Notes: generated from the letters alone by a model not told the origin. Positions 34,928 through 47,631 are shown, counted from the stretch's first letter. The stretch: DNA of 64,000 nt from Antedon mediterranea (GCF_964355755.1 NC_092676.1:11454288-11518287), one strand, 5' to 3'. Made by a program: numbers and translations.

Positions 34928-36465
34928 AACTTAACGCAACTTAACGTCGACAGGAAAACAGGCTTTAATGAATTGTAATGTGTTCTTTTAGAAAATCGTT
35001 TTTAAAAATGTTTTTTTATTTTATTGAATATTGTGCAAGTTTTTGAAAAGATTGGCATGCCACTGTTTAAAGTTTTGAAAATAATAAATAATAATGTAAT
35101 ACTAGTTAAACAAGTAGACGTGCCTATTGCATATTTTTTAATCACAGTTAATTACGAAACTCGTTCTATACCTGCTTAGGAGGTTTATGCAATAAGGCGT
35201 CATGTCCAAATGTTTTCAAACTGACAAAGCGCGTTAATCGCGTTTCCTTTTGTTTTAGCGTTAGCGTGAAAATTCTAAAATTGTCAGACCATTTGGAAAA
35301 TGGACAATATGCATAGCTTGTAATAGTTCCGCCCACTAACATGCTTGACTGATTTTTACGAATCGTTTAACGTCATTGCGAATCGCTTCGTGAACGTCGT
35401 TTAACGATGAGTCATCACAAACAGGCCCAAACACTTCGTTTCAGTTTGCCTTTTAATTAAGAGAGTTTGTAGCTGAATTGTATTCCAGGGGTGCCGATCT
35501 CAAACATCATTCTAAAATGTTTATAAGTTCGTAACCTCAATAAATAATTTAATATTAATAATAAACAGGGGCCTGGAATGTTTTTGAGTTGCTTTTTTTT
35601 ACATAGCTGATTGAAAATATCATTAGGAAGTTCATACGATGAACTAAGCACCTGAGACAATAGCAACACGATGTGCCATGCCACCGGTGAACTATTCACA
35701 TCTCACTTCTAAATGCATTAGCGAACGTCTACAGTAGCCGATCGATAAAAATAAGGTCTTCTAAAAATAGCAGCAGTGAATGCTCGGCCGACCGTCGGTG
35801 TTCGCGCGCTCATAGATTGCAGGCCGACAACATAAGGTAAACAAGTACCTAGATGTTGGTCACGCGATATCCTCTTTCTCCTCCTGTTCACAGCGCTCAC
35901 ATGTTTTTACTTCAAATTCTGCCGCTCGGTAATCATATTTAGATCGTTGAAAAGATGACTGATCATTAATTTAATTCATTTAATGTTTGATTCTATTTTT
36001 GTGCTTTATTTTATTTGGTTTATCTTTATAAATTTGATTGATTTATTTTAATTAAATTTTTATTGTTATATATGTCTCGTCATATTGTAACTTTGTGAGG
36101 GTCCCTATTGATCAGCTTCGGTGGATGGACCACCCTCGTAAAATATTCTTGAAAATAAATATATAAATCATTGGCTATTTTTCCGTTGCACAAGGGCCTA
36201 GTTGTATTAATAATAACAATTATTATACTTATTAAACAAGGAATTGATTTTGTATTTATTTTGTGAAGGCTTTTGAGCTTTGTCGTCGCTGTATTTTTTA
36301 ATTTGTTAACTAAGTTAGAATTTACTAGCATAATTTAATACTGTAAAACCAGACACTTTTGTGACATAGAACTTTTGCAAATTTGAAAAGTACAAGTAAA
36401 TAACTGTATACTGTAAAAAAAAGATCGCGTTAATCCATTGTGGATGCGATCTTCTTATATATCGA
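34928..36465. other. Intergenic, no gene seen
   Basis: AT-rich sequence without recognisable coding or element termini. An imperfect hairpin GATCGC...ATCCATTGTGGAT...GCGATC is at 36423-36452. GTCGACAGGAAAACAGGC at about 34948 is the inverse of a word at 18783. Confidence 0.4.
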
Positions 36466-37036
36466 ACATCCGTCGGTCCAGAAACGATGCCCACAAAAAA
36501 GATGGTAAAACATTCATTCTAAATATACGTTCAAGTCGCTCAAAAAGATTGCCGACAGAGAAAACCGTATTAATACAGACCTGAGTTTTTTGGCATGAAA
36601 CGCGATACTACTCGATGTTTTACCTCAACCTCTAACATGATATTTTTTAACTCAGTACGGCCGGCCGTCCATTAGAGGGTGGTGGAGGCTGTGCTGACGA
36701 CAATAAAACAGTAATTAAGATCGTGTACGTGGATTTCCTCTATTTATATCTAAACTGTTCCCAGACTCCGATCCACTCGCATGTTTTTCCCACTCCAAAT
36801 TCTGGTCGGGCCTTTTTCTTTACACAATATATTAATCATTTAAAAGGCCTATGACTGGTAAATCTTAACATGGAATATGAATTTATTTTGCATATATTTT
36901 GTTGGTGTCCTAGCCTAGGTGTCGTTGTTTTTATAATTCGCTAACCCACGGTAGGATTAAATAATTTATAGTGTAGGCCGCCGAAACTAGGCTAGCCTGA
37001 ACTCTCTCTGTGTGAGCTGAGGTCCACGGGCCCGAT

Positions 37037-38726
37037 GGAGTGTTGCCAAAGTGCGAGTCAACGAGGCACGCAATGCACGCATAATACACGAAATCCACGC
37101 AATGCATGCAATCCACGACGTTAATTCAACGGAAAAAATATCAACAGCGAGCGAGCCTTCGAATAATAATAAGCCTTCGTTTTCGTTAATATTTGTGTAC
37201 AATTCATACCGTATATTTCGGTGTATAAGTCGCACTTTTGACACGCAAATTTGACCTCTAAATTAAGGGTGCGGTGCGTCTTATACACCGAACATAAATG
37301 CCTCACCACACAGATTGTACATATAGGCCTAGGCTATCGTCACCTCGTTTGCTAGGCCTGAGTAGGCTAGGCCTAGCTACAGTAACTAACTAACGTAACG
37401 GCAACCTGCTTCTGCCTAGTTTTCAAGGCATTTTAGCATGATGTTATACTAAATATGATGAAAAGATTTGTTCATTATGGCGATAAAATTTCATTTGTAA
37501 ACGTTTACGTACGATTGGAATAGTATTTATTTATACAGTAGTTATACGCACGATCGCAAGCCCTCTTGGCGGCCACATGGTGTACGGTATTCGACTAGTA
37601 TATTCTCCAGGTGATTATAGCATGGACCTAGCGTGTACACTTCAATTCTCGGATACATACATAGATACTAATCGAATACGATTGTCCGTGAAAACGTGCG
37701 CCCTCTCGAAATGATCGAGCGAGGCTAGCCCACACGTACATGTTACACACACGGTCATGCACTCGATGTTGCGGCTGTTGAGGCTGGGCGCGGCCGAGCC
37801 TAGGTAAGAAAAAACCTAAATAAAGGACGCCGTTGCAGATATAACAAAATATATTATTACAATAATATTGATTACAATTTAAAAAAACATTGTTTTGATG
37901 AAATATAAGGTGCGTCTTATACACCGACGATATAAAAAATACCGATATTTTACTCTCAGTCTCAGTTAGGGGGTGCGTCTTATACACAGGTGCGACTTAT
38001 ACACCGAAATATACGGTAAACATTTATGAATCACTCAATTTCGAATATCCAAATGCGACTTCGATGTTTACAGTTAGTTTTAGGTGGTGCCTGGTCACCG
38101 TCTGAGAAGCCTGGCTAGCTAGCTTAGGCCCTATATAGTATACTGTAGCCCGCCCGCCGGGGAGTAGAGAGGCTATTCGCTGTATGCCTAGTACGCTCTA
38201 GGCCTAGCAGTAGCTTCTATATCAACGCTGTCAATGGACGAAATACAGTAGATTACAGATATTTTAAATCTAAGTCTTGTGAAACGTATTTTTTTCAACA
38301 AAATATCATCCAGTAGGAAGCCCTATATTGTATTAGGGGCTAGACTAGGCCTGGGCTGTGTGGTGGGCTACCCGTGTGGTGGGCCGGCGGGGGACATTTT
38401 GAAAAAAATGACTACAGTACAAGCGAGACCAACAAGAAGGGAGCAGCAGGCAGGCTTGACTTTATTTTAGTAGTAGTACTGGTAGGGTATGTTTAGAACA
38501 ACATAACATAAAATAATGATTTGATTTTATAATTACTCCTCTCTAATGTTTCATATGAACATACTTATATTAAATTATTTTATATGTTTTATGGTGCCTC
38601 GCACTTTTGGTACAATAGTGCAGTTACACTTCGTACTGACTCGCTTGAATTGCAATTAACATGGTCACGTGGGCCGTTGACTCCACTGACTCCAATGAAT
38701 CCATGGCTTGCAGTTTGTCAATACCC
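37037..38726. mobile_element. 1.69-kb element with 8-bp TSD GGCCCGAT
   Basis: GGCCCGAT is duplicated at 37029-37036 and 38727-38734, and joining the flanks restores the continuity of the surrounding repeat copy. The ends are weakly inverted: GGAGTGTTGCCAAAGTGCGA against GGGTATTGACAAACTGCAAG. The duplication size fits hAT-like elements. It carries the TA-flanked MITE at 37209-38016 and TAGGCCTA-rich sequence. No gene. Confidence 0.7.
37209..38016. mobile_element. 808-bp MITE, CCGTATATTTCGGTGTATAA ends, TA TSD
   Basis: The left CCGTATATTTCGGTGTATAA and the right inverse (ending 38016) are perfect for at least 20 bp and continue with GTCGCAC. TA lies outside both ends. A second inner pair (GTGCGTCTTATACACC) repeats near each terminus. 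Such CCGTA-starting, TA-flanked MITEs are usually assigned to pogo or other Tc1/mariner groups. Confidence 0.85.
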
Positions 38727-38890
38727 GGCCCGATGTCGTCTCGTCGGCTGATGTTTACGGCCAAATTAGGATAACTGATGCGTAGGGCGGCTACAAAAAT
38801 TGACGTCTTCCAGCTTTAAATAGGATTTTAATTAGCGAACAATACATTGTTTGTGTGTATTGTCCATGCTTCTAAAGGCGATGACACATA

Positions 38891-39388
38891 GACATTTTAA
38901 AACAAACGACGTTTAACGGTAACACGCGTCTAACGGCAAAACAATTACAGTGGGCGGTGGGCGGTACAATACTAAATGCATAAGGGGCCGTGTCAAAATT
39001 ATATTACTCCGTGTAACGCGGTGCACCGCGGTTAACGTTATCCTGTGTATTACAATTCGTTAATGAGGTGGGTGTAACCATGTTCATTGAAGCGTTAAGT
39101 ACTTAACACTACTAACGTTTTGCCTCATTCATATTCATGAGGTAATTACGGATTCGTTTGCTCTGTTTACTGTAATAAAAAAACGGTTTGAACATTTTGT
39201 AATACATTATACGTTATGTGTGTTGTTTCCACTGTTTCCAAATTTAGGGGAATTCCAATTTTTTTAGGCTGAATTATTTTTTTTTCAGCAACAACACGCG
39301 GTATAATGTAGTACAGTAGAGTATGCTGTAGTAACATCTGTTCAGTGGACACGGGAATTCCCATTTGTGCTGCAAGGCTCTGGCTATA
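38891..39388. other. Intergenic, no gene seen
   Basis: Contains GCGGTTAACG and AACGGTAACACGCG words. Similar words recur at 40560-40600, next to the 3' edge of the RTE fragment, suggesting a dispersed repeat. No coding evidence. Confidence 0.4.
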
Positions 39389-39739
39389 CGTACATACTGT
39401 ATACAATGTTATTCTTAGTATAGTAAAGTGCAGTAATGATTTTTTTAAACATTAAAATACAGTTACATATTTTATCTATATTTTCATTGTAAATACAATA
39501 AAAAATCACAATTTTCCCACGGTCTTTCACATTTTCCCACGGTGATCCCAGTAGGCCTACTGCACGCATGGTCCTAAAAGGGCTTTATACTTAAATGTAG
39601 GCTTTCTTTTTTTATTTAAAATAAACCTATGATCATGGTATACAATAGTGTGTACGTGTATTTAATGCGAACGATCTTTGTAAAAAACAATTCCATAAGT
39701 AAGAAACTACCATGTGTGTGTTCGTGAGCCGCACGATCA

Positions 39740-39985
39740 ATCGTTGGAAAAACAATTCCGAGCGAGCCGAACGACTGTTGTAGAAATTCCATTTGATGTA
39801 CACGCACCCATCTGGTAAGAAATTACCACGTGCGTTCACCATGCGAGTTTTTGTTATCCGAACGTACGCCGAACGACTGTTATGAAATTCCATTTGATGT
39901 ACACGCACCCATCTGGTAAGAAATTACCACGTGCGTTCACCATGCAAGTTTTTGTTATCCGAACGTACGCCGAACGACTGTTATG
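39740..39985. repeat. Left-arm tandem units, about 101 bp, 2.5 copies
   Basis: CATTTGATGTACACGCACCC recurs at 39790 and 39891 with the full unit (ATCTGGTAAGAAATTACCAC, ATCCGAACGTACGCCGAACG) in between. The third unit is cut short. Confidence 0.85.
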
Positions 39986-40598
39986 AAATTCCATTCACTA
40001 ACACTGTCAGCAGTAGGCTACAGTATTGCGCTAGCCCAGTGGCGATCACGTGTGTTTCGCGCTCTAGTCGAATTCTCTGGATAGAAGAAATAGAAAAAAA
40101 AATTACCATTTTCTACAAGATATTTGTGTAAAGTCAATCGCGATGCAATTATTTTATTTATGATTTTTAATGAAAAAAAAAAAAAAAAAAGTACACGAAT
40201 ATTTTTTTCAGAATTAGGCCTATATTTTTCACCTAATAATATTAGCACCGTCGTCTTGTTCATTTCGCTAGCCTAGTCAACAACGTCATGCGTGTATATA
40301 CCACCAACGACATCGCGCTATATTTAGACGTTGACAGGGTTTGCCCACTGTCTGGTCATGAAAGCGTACGGCTTGTTTTTGAACGTCTAATGGTATAAAT
40401 AATAGTAACAGTGTAATAAAATTAGGCAGGATATTTATTGTTTAAAAAAGGCTTGCATTAATTTCAAAAATCAACGGAGCGTATCTCCTGTTTCTGCTGT
40501 ACTACTCATGAATATTCATTTGCTTACTAACGCAATCAACGAAATCCGCAAGTTTATGCATAATCGAACATCCGTTAGGAGCGTTAGTGCGTTAACCG

Positions 40599-42540
40599 CG
40601 GTAAAAAAAAGAAAAAGGCCAAACTTTTCACTCTCCCTTCTTACTTTTTCAACCAGACCTTCCATTTCCTGTGCATTATCTGTTAATAAAGTAGTATCAT
40701 CAGCATACCTTATATTATTTATAGTTCTGCCACCAATAGATATTCCACTATTGCAGTTTTCTAGAGCCAATCTCATAATATATTCTGCATAGACATTAAA
40801 CAAGTGCGGAGACAGTATGCAACCTTGTCTCACCCCTTGTTTTATTTTAAGCCAAATACTGTCGCCGCATGCAGTCCTCACAGCAGCTTCCTGGTTATCA
40901 ATGACCTGAGGAGTTCTACTACATGCCTTGGAAAGCCCATTGCTATTAAAATATTCCAGAGTCTTTGATGCTGGACCGTATCAAAAGCTTTTGAATAGTC
41001 AATAAAGCACATATATAGCGGACGGTTAAATTCTATAGCTCTTTCCATTATATTTCTAATATTTGATATTTGGTCTCTTGTACCTCTTTCTTCCACAAAA
41101 CCTGCTTGTTCTTGAGGAATTTCACGACGAATGTATTGTTTAGTCCTCTCAACAATTATGTACAGCATAATCTTACTCGCGTGTGATATCAGAGAGATAG
41201 TCCTATTGTTTTTGCATTCTCTTGTATCTCCTTTCTTGGGGAGCGGTATAAATATTGATCTAGCCCAATCAGTCAGCCAGCTCTTATCGGTCCATATTAA
41301 GTTACATAGATTATGCATTAAAGTGATACCTTCACCCCCTGTCTCCTTAAGAAGCTCAGCTGGAATATCATCATGTCCAGGTGTTTTCCCATCCTTAATT
41401 TTCTTTATTGCAAATTCCACTTCTGATCTTAGTATATTTGGTTCATGTTGATCTATCTCAATTGCTTTTGTAACTTGATCTGCATCTTTACTATCATACA
41501 ACCTTTGACAATATTCTTTCCACCTATCCTTAATTTGGTGACTCTCGGTTAGAATCGCACCGTCCCCATCTTTAATAACATTTGATTTTACAACCCTCTT
41601 GCCAGTAATTTCTTTTACAGCTTTAAAGAAGTCTCTAGAATGATTGTTAACGAAATGAGTTTCAACCTCCCTGCATTTTCTTTCAAGGAAGGTCCGTTTA
41701 TCTTGTCTAGTAACACGTTGGATACTTTTACTAATATGTTTATATTGACTGCGGTCTCTCTCATTGTGTAAACCATTTGCTTTTATTTGCCGCCTCTCAT
41801 CTGCCAGTGCAACCACCTTGTCCGATATCCAAGGGGCTCTGCATTTCTTTAGTTTTGGTAAATTTTTCCGAGCTGCTAATGAGATTGCATTTTTTGTCAA
41901 CTCCCACAATTCATTCGGTTTCTATTTTTTTTCCTTTTAAGTATTACCTTAAAAGAGTTTCTGACTTCTGCTCGATATTGGTCATTTATTTGTTTAACAT
42001 CATATCTGTGTGGTGTGGTAGAGAGTCTCGTTTTACTATCTTTATTTTGCAACGGATTTCAGCAGTTAAAAGTTGGTGATCTGAGCCGCAGTCCGCTCCT
42101 GGGTACGTTTTTGCCACTTTGACACTTGATCTCCACCGATGTCTAATCAAAATGTAATCTATTTGATTTCGGTATTTTCCATCTGGTGATGCCCAAGTAC
42201 AGTATATAGTCGTCGTGGATGCTGTTGAAATAATGTATTTGTTAAAACCAGGTCATTCTCAATGCAGAAATCCAGCAGTTTTTCACCTCTCTCGTTAGCA
42301 TGGCCAAGCCCAAACCTTCCCAGTGCATGATTCTTCTCCAGGTTACTTCCAACTTTGGCATTAAAATCACCCATAATAATAACAATGTCTCTCTTTGGGG
42401 TTTTATTAATAGTTTCTTGGAGTTCTTGGTAAAAGTAATTAATTATCTCCTCATCTACTGAAGAGGTTGGCACATACACTTGAATAATTGAGATATTGAC
42501 TGGTTTTGCTATAGATAATTTGCCTTTATAAATCAATCTA
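40599..42540 (-). pseudogene. RTE/BovB-like LINE fragment (endonuclease and RT), frameshifted
   Basis: On the minus strand, 42536-42159 carries an AP-type endonuclease piece (IVIIMGDFNAKVG, NERGEKLLDFCIENDLVLTN). A 5-bp insertion (GTACT) then shifts the frame, after which the expected DGKYRNQIDYILIRHRW and GADCGSDHQLL follow. The RT part, 41909-40878, shows GKTPGHDDIPAELLK, EQAGFVEERGTRDQI and FIDYSKAFDTVQ. A one-base deletion near 40884 shifts to GVRQGCILSPHLFNVY and IRYADDTTLL (40881-40600). The end is truncated after SEKFGLF. Such endonuclease-RT proteins make RTE elements mobile by target-primed reverse transcription. This copy is dead. Confidence 0.85.
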
Positions 42541-45493
42541 CCAGCCCTACAGTAGGACTATGATGTACAATGATAGATGTGAGTATAATAATGTATGGAT
42601 AATATTAATAAAGGTGGACACGATTCTCAAAGAGGTAATCTGCACTGATATTTAAACATCTATTTCGTGCCTAGCTTACCTGGATAAACCAACAATAGCC
42701 CCTTCTCCTCGAAGAGCGAGATATAACTCGAAAAGTAGAAGTTTTCATTGAATCCCCCTCTCCACAAATGGTATAGTCCATGAACTATGCCCTCAAGTGG
42801 GAGCCTGCCCACAAACCACCATCATCATTTCTTTTCGAGACATGAAAGAGTTAAGAGAGCCAGTCACTAAAAATCAAACATTAGGTGGCAAGGGTCAAAA
42901 TTTCGAATTGGCTCATATTTTGCACATTGGTAGACCTTGATCTAAGTAAACCTGATGTGTAGATTGTTTGGTAAAATATCGCTTAGTTTTTGAGAAAATC
43001 GAAAAATAACGATTTTCGGCCAATTTTGTTAATTTTTGGTGTATAATTTACATTAAGTTTAACAGCCTCTGGAAGCCAAACGTAGCAACCTAGCGTTTTA
43101 ATATTTTACACTTGCGTTAACTATCATCTTGACAATAATTTAGTAAAGTTTCAAAAAATTTGATGAAATTTTAAGATTTTGACTAATTAATTACTAATTA
43201 GCATATATAAAACTCTTAAAAAGTAGGGTAAAAACAAACGGTTTTTTTTTCATGTGCGACGAATTTTTGTAAAATAAAAAAGTCATCAATCTAAAGTTTA
43301 GATACTAATATTTATGAATCAAGTAAAAAAAATTTGGGGAAACTATTTTGCACTCCGCGCCAGAGCCACAAAGTTGTAAGAAATTCAAAGATTTTATCTG
43401 TCGGCAAGATCAATCAGATGTACCTATTGTTCTCTATTTAGCAATCTAAGTCGAATTAAGCCAAACTTTTATTACGAGAAACAAACTTGAAAGATAAATT
43501 TTGAATTAAGTTTCAATTTAAACACAAACTAAAAATACGTTTCTGGTAAAATTTCAATCACTAACCAATATACGAAATTAAGCAATTAACTAAAAATCAC
43601 TCACTTATTCTTTGTCAAACCACATTATTATAAATTATTCCATCCTCTCATAGTTTATAGGATAAAACTGAAAAACAAATTTGTTTTAACTTGTTATCGT
43701 TTTCCTGTTTGTCGAACCTGGTCGAACTTACTCAACGAGAATGTTTCAAAACATTAACCACAGTAGACAAAACACTTTACTGCGTATATTCGATAGATAA
43801 CGATATCTTCATTGACGTTGACAACGGAACAGATTTGTTATCCATTTTAGTTTATGTCTTACAATGTAAAGACGTGTTGAAAATAATTCTTATATATAAT
43901 TATTGTCTGATGGCTTTAATGTTCTTTTAAATCGGTTGTCGGCGGAGCTTGTGGATTCGATAGAAAAGACCGCAAACAGAGCACTGAAGTCCTACCTTTA
44001 CAAGCATGCCAGAAGGAAATCGCTGCACACAGATACATGTTTAGGTTTACAGGCATCGATAGTGAGTGGTACTATTTGTGCAGCAGGGAAATGGAAATAA
44101 AAGACGCGAGTCACATCAACAACATAGAGTATGGAAGCAGGTCCATGAAGGTGTGGATGGCGTATGGTGTTGGTGCAGGACAAAATCTACTTTTGAGTAA
44201 ATTCTGTGTGCCTTCGAAGCTACCCAATTTAATTCATAACCAAGATACAACGTCTGATTAAAATAAATCAAGTATCATCTATTGCAGTAAAAGCAAGAAT
44301 ACAAGCCAAGACATCTCATGAAGAACAAGCTGATATAAAAGACTACCCGCTGAAAAAAAGTTCGACGTCGAACTTGCAGTTAGTTACCGACAGTAATTCG
44401 ATAGTATTTAGACAATGCGTCGATACTAAATCGACAGTATTTTAAGGATCTTTAAACAATAGAAGCAAGCAAAAACTAATTGGATTTACTATAAATAAAC
44501 AGTTGGCACGCGCTATCCTAATTAAGGCGGTTTATTCAAAAGCAGTGTTTTCTTTGAAGAATGACAATACGCCGCCACATCGGTGACTTCCCTTACCCGC
44601 CTGATAAGATGATCCGCCCACACCATGTGCCGCATGTTGACCGACTATTAGCGTCCGATGTTTACAATTACAATCTTTGTGCGAGAAAATAAAACTTGGA
44701 CCGTTCGACGAGCCTGTACAGAGCTGACGTCTTTTTTGTATATATACAATACACGTAGGCCTAGCTTGCCGAGTACCTAGCCTACACTAGTATTAATAAT
44801 ATATTTATAATAATGTATATTAATAAAAAATATAAAAAAATATATCAAATACTGTACATCACAGGACACGGTACAGAATTCCATTACGTTCTGTATAACT
44901 CCCAACCCAACACGTTTTATTAGCAAGGGCATGCCACGTTTGCATTAGCCTGTCCAGGGAGTTACAACTCCCTGGCCTGTCTATTTGCATGTTTCCTCGA
45001 TTTTCAACTTAACCACCGGCAATTACAGTATTGTGAAAAAATATATATACCCGATAACGTATACATAGTCTTACGGTTCTTTTGAAAATGTATTCATAAA
45101 CACGCCCCATATCATTATCATAACAACCCATCCTCTTTATAGTTTCGTAAAATAGTATAGTCCATTTTATAGACCTAACATGTTCCTAGCGCAGCACATG
45201 GTTTAACAGCAACGCATAGACTTCTCCCTTTTTAGCGGCGGCGTGTTAAAGACATTTTTGGCATTCCAGGAAATAGCCTATCCACTACTGCAACGTCATA
45301 CTTCGTCACTAAATTTCTGTGTTTTTTTTTTTATTTTGAGTTCGTTTGGCTCAATCTCACTCAGACCAGGGAGTTGTAAAATAAGACAATATTTTTATTG
45401 TTAACAACAAACAGTAACATAGGCCTATGTATGATTATGAAACTAATTTTAAATACATTTTGGTAATTAAACATTTATTAATTAAGTATATTT
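42541..45493. other. Spacer of the long inverted repeat, no recognised gene
   Basis: Mostly AT-rich. The frames at 43903-44100 and 44037-44261 (ELVDSIEKTANRALKSYLYK; FTGIDSEWYYLCSREMEIKD) have unusually protein-like composition but match nothing I recognise. A 16-bp palindrome AGTTCGACGTCGAACT is at 44359-44374, preceded by CCCGCTGAAAAAA, whose inverse recurs at 55243-55263. Confidence 0.4.
44954..44975. repeat. Perfect palindrome CCAGGGAGTT / AACTCCCTGG
   Basis: Ten-base arms with a 2-nt loop. The half-site CCAGGGAGTT occurs again alone at 45368. It belongs with the set of short hairpins described at 8063 and 53750. Confidence 0.8.
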
Positions 45494-45679
45494 CTTCTAT
45501 CCAGAGAATTCGAGCGCGAAACACATGTGATCGCCACTGAGCTAGCGCGAAACTAGGCCTATAGCCTACTGCTGACACTGTTGATGAAAAAATGTTAATG
45601 TTTTGCCAATTTTGTCAGCAGAAACGGACAGGTACTATACAGGCATGAACACACATGTTAATTTTTTAGGGTGCGTGTG

Positions 45680-46330
45680 TGTACGTCAAATGGAATGTCC
45701 ACAATAATCGTTCGTTCGGCGGCGAAACTCGCATGATGAACACACATGGTAATTTCTTACCAGAGGGGCGCGTGTACATCAAGTGGAATTTTCACAGCAC
45801 TCGTTGGTTCGGGCAACAAAATCGCATGGTGAACACACGTGGTAATTTCTTAAGCGTGGTTCCCACTGGAACGCAACGCAGCGACGTATCGACGCAAAAT
45901 GCTGTATTGCGTAATCACAAGTGGGAACAAAATACAACAGTGCTGGAAACATCGCAGGTTTGATTTCATGCAGACGGGGCAAACACAATTATTAGAAGGG
46001 CATTTGCTTACGTTGCGCAAATTGCGTTACATTGCTTCGCCAGTGGGAACCAACCTATACCAGAGGGGTACGTTTACATCAAATGGAATTTCACAAGTCA
46101 TTTGGCGTTCGGATAACAAACTTGTTACTTGCATGATGAATATACATGTGGTAAATTCTTAACAGAGGGGTACATGTACATCAAATGGAATTTCACAACA
46201 GTCGTTCGGCGTTCGGGCAACAAACTTGCATGATGAATATACACGTGGTAATTTCTTACCATATGAGTGCGTGTACATCAAATGGAATTTCTACAACAAT
46301 CGTTCGGCTCGCTCGGATTTGTTTTTCTAA
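45680..46330. repeat. Right-arm tandem units, about 100 bp, 5-6 copies
   Basis: TCAAATGGAATTT-type words occur at about 45686, 45779, 46079, 46181 and 46278 with ATGATGAA(C/T)ACACATGGTAA between them, inverse to the left-arm units at 39740. The larger gap is the MITE at 45853-46057. Confidence 0.83.
45853..46057. mobile_element. 205-bp MITE, GGTTCCCACTGG ends, TA TSD
   Basis: GGTTCCCACTGG (from 45857) and CCAGTGGGAACC (to about 46052) are inverted, with AACGCAA words inside both ends. TA flanks both sides (45851-45852, 46058-46059). Neighbouring tandem units read TTCTTACCAGAGG without interruption (45753-45765), an empty site. Confidence 0.78.
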
Positions 46331-46639
46331 CGATTGGTGCGGCTCACGAACAGTAACACACATGGTAGTTTCTTACTTATGGAATTGTTTTTCTACAAAG
46401 ATTCGCATTAAATACACGTACACTATTCTATACCATGATGATAGGTTTATTTTAAATAAAAAAACAATAGCCTACATTTAAGTATAAAGCGTGAGAAAAT
46501 TGTGATTTTTTATTGTAAATATTTAGATCAGACCAAAAAAAAAAATTTACAATGACAATATGATAAAATAACTATCATTACTGCACTTTACTATACTAAA
46601 AATAACATTGTATACAGTATGTACGTATGCATTTGTTTG

Positions 46640-47610
46640 TTTATTCATTTCCACTGAGCATTAGCGAATTTACACAAATGTCACAGATCGTTAAGCTCAT
46701 ACCATTTATAAAAATATTTCACTAAAAAGCTCACTCAATATTAAAATTGATTTTCAGTTTTCGATGCAGATAATGATTAAAAACGTAATTAAGTCACATT
46801 ACTACCGACAAACAGCGATCGGAACAACATCCATTTCTTATTCGCCTTCCTACCGGTATACCAGCAACATTTGTGAATAGGCCTACGAATCATTATAAAC
46901 ATTGTGCAAATGGTACGCATCGTCAAGCTCATTCATTCATAAAACGAATGCAGTGTTTTATTTCACTCACTAAAAGCTAATTGAATATTAAAGTTGGTTT
47001 TCAATTTTCACTGCAGTAATTACTATTAATTATTGATTTTTATATCGGGTTTTTTTTTTTCGAAAAAGTATTTTGTAAATATTGGAATAAAATTATATAT
47101 ATATAAACAAATTCTTCTAAATTTTTGTAATTTACTGTTTAAAAAATATTAAGTGAGACCTATCGGTTAAATTGATTGTATTGGTTTTATTATTACTATT
47201 ATTTAGGCCTAATTATTGATTTTTATGTCGTTTTTTTTTAAAGTATTTTATAAATATTTGAATAAAATTATATAGGCCTATATTTTAACAAAATTATTCT
47301 AAATTTGGATAAATAGTTTTAATTTTCTATTTAAAACAAATATTAAGTATGACTCAAATTTATTTTGACCCCCAAAAACCTGCTTGCGCTATACATTAAG
47401 TCACACAGTGTAACGTCACATTATACTAACGACAAACAGCGATCGGAAATCCATTCAAATTTCTTATTCGCCTTTCTACCAGAATGTATATACTGTACCA
47501 GCAACATTTGTAAATACAATTAATTGATTGAATCATATAAACATCGTGCAAATGTCACGCATCGTCAAGCTCATTCATTATGATTGAATATTAAAGTTGG
47601 TTTTCAATTT
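46640..47610. repeat. Degenerate repeat array (CGTCAAGCTCAT / TAATTATTGATTTTTAT units)
   Basis: CATCGT(T/C)AAGCTCAT occurs near 46684, 46918, 47558 and 48853. TAATTATTGATTTTTAT followed by a T-run occurs near 47029, 47210 and 48384. AACAGCGATCGGAA occurs at about 46811 and 47438. An old tandem array, no gene. Confidence 0.65.
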
Positions 47611-47631
47611 TTACTGCAGTAATGACTATTA

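Larger units (their letters stand above)
36470..38890. mobile_element. Third, reversed partial copy of the CAGGGCTGCAAATTAA family
   Basis: Read in reverse complement, 36470-37036 matches about 15900 down to 15485, and 38727-38890 continues to about 15350 of the complete copy (GATGTCGTCTCGTCGG, ATTGACGTCTTC). The interruption is the 37037-38726 element. Neither terminus is retained. Confidence 0.7.
39389..46625. mobile_element. 7.2-kb long inverted-repeat structure (TIR element candidate)
   Basis: The left arm is 39389 to about 40095 and the right arm about 45494-46625 in inverse complement. Matches include CGTACATACTGTATACAATG at the outer edges, TAGTATAGTAAAGTGCAG, the 100-bp units, and GAATTCTCTGGATAGAAGAA at the inner edges. 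TA is present just outside both ends, compatible with a TA duplication but weak evidence. The spacer holds an RTE LINE remnant and non-coding DNA. No transposase is seen, so it could also be a segmental inverted duplication. Confidence 0.6.
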
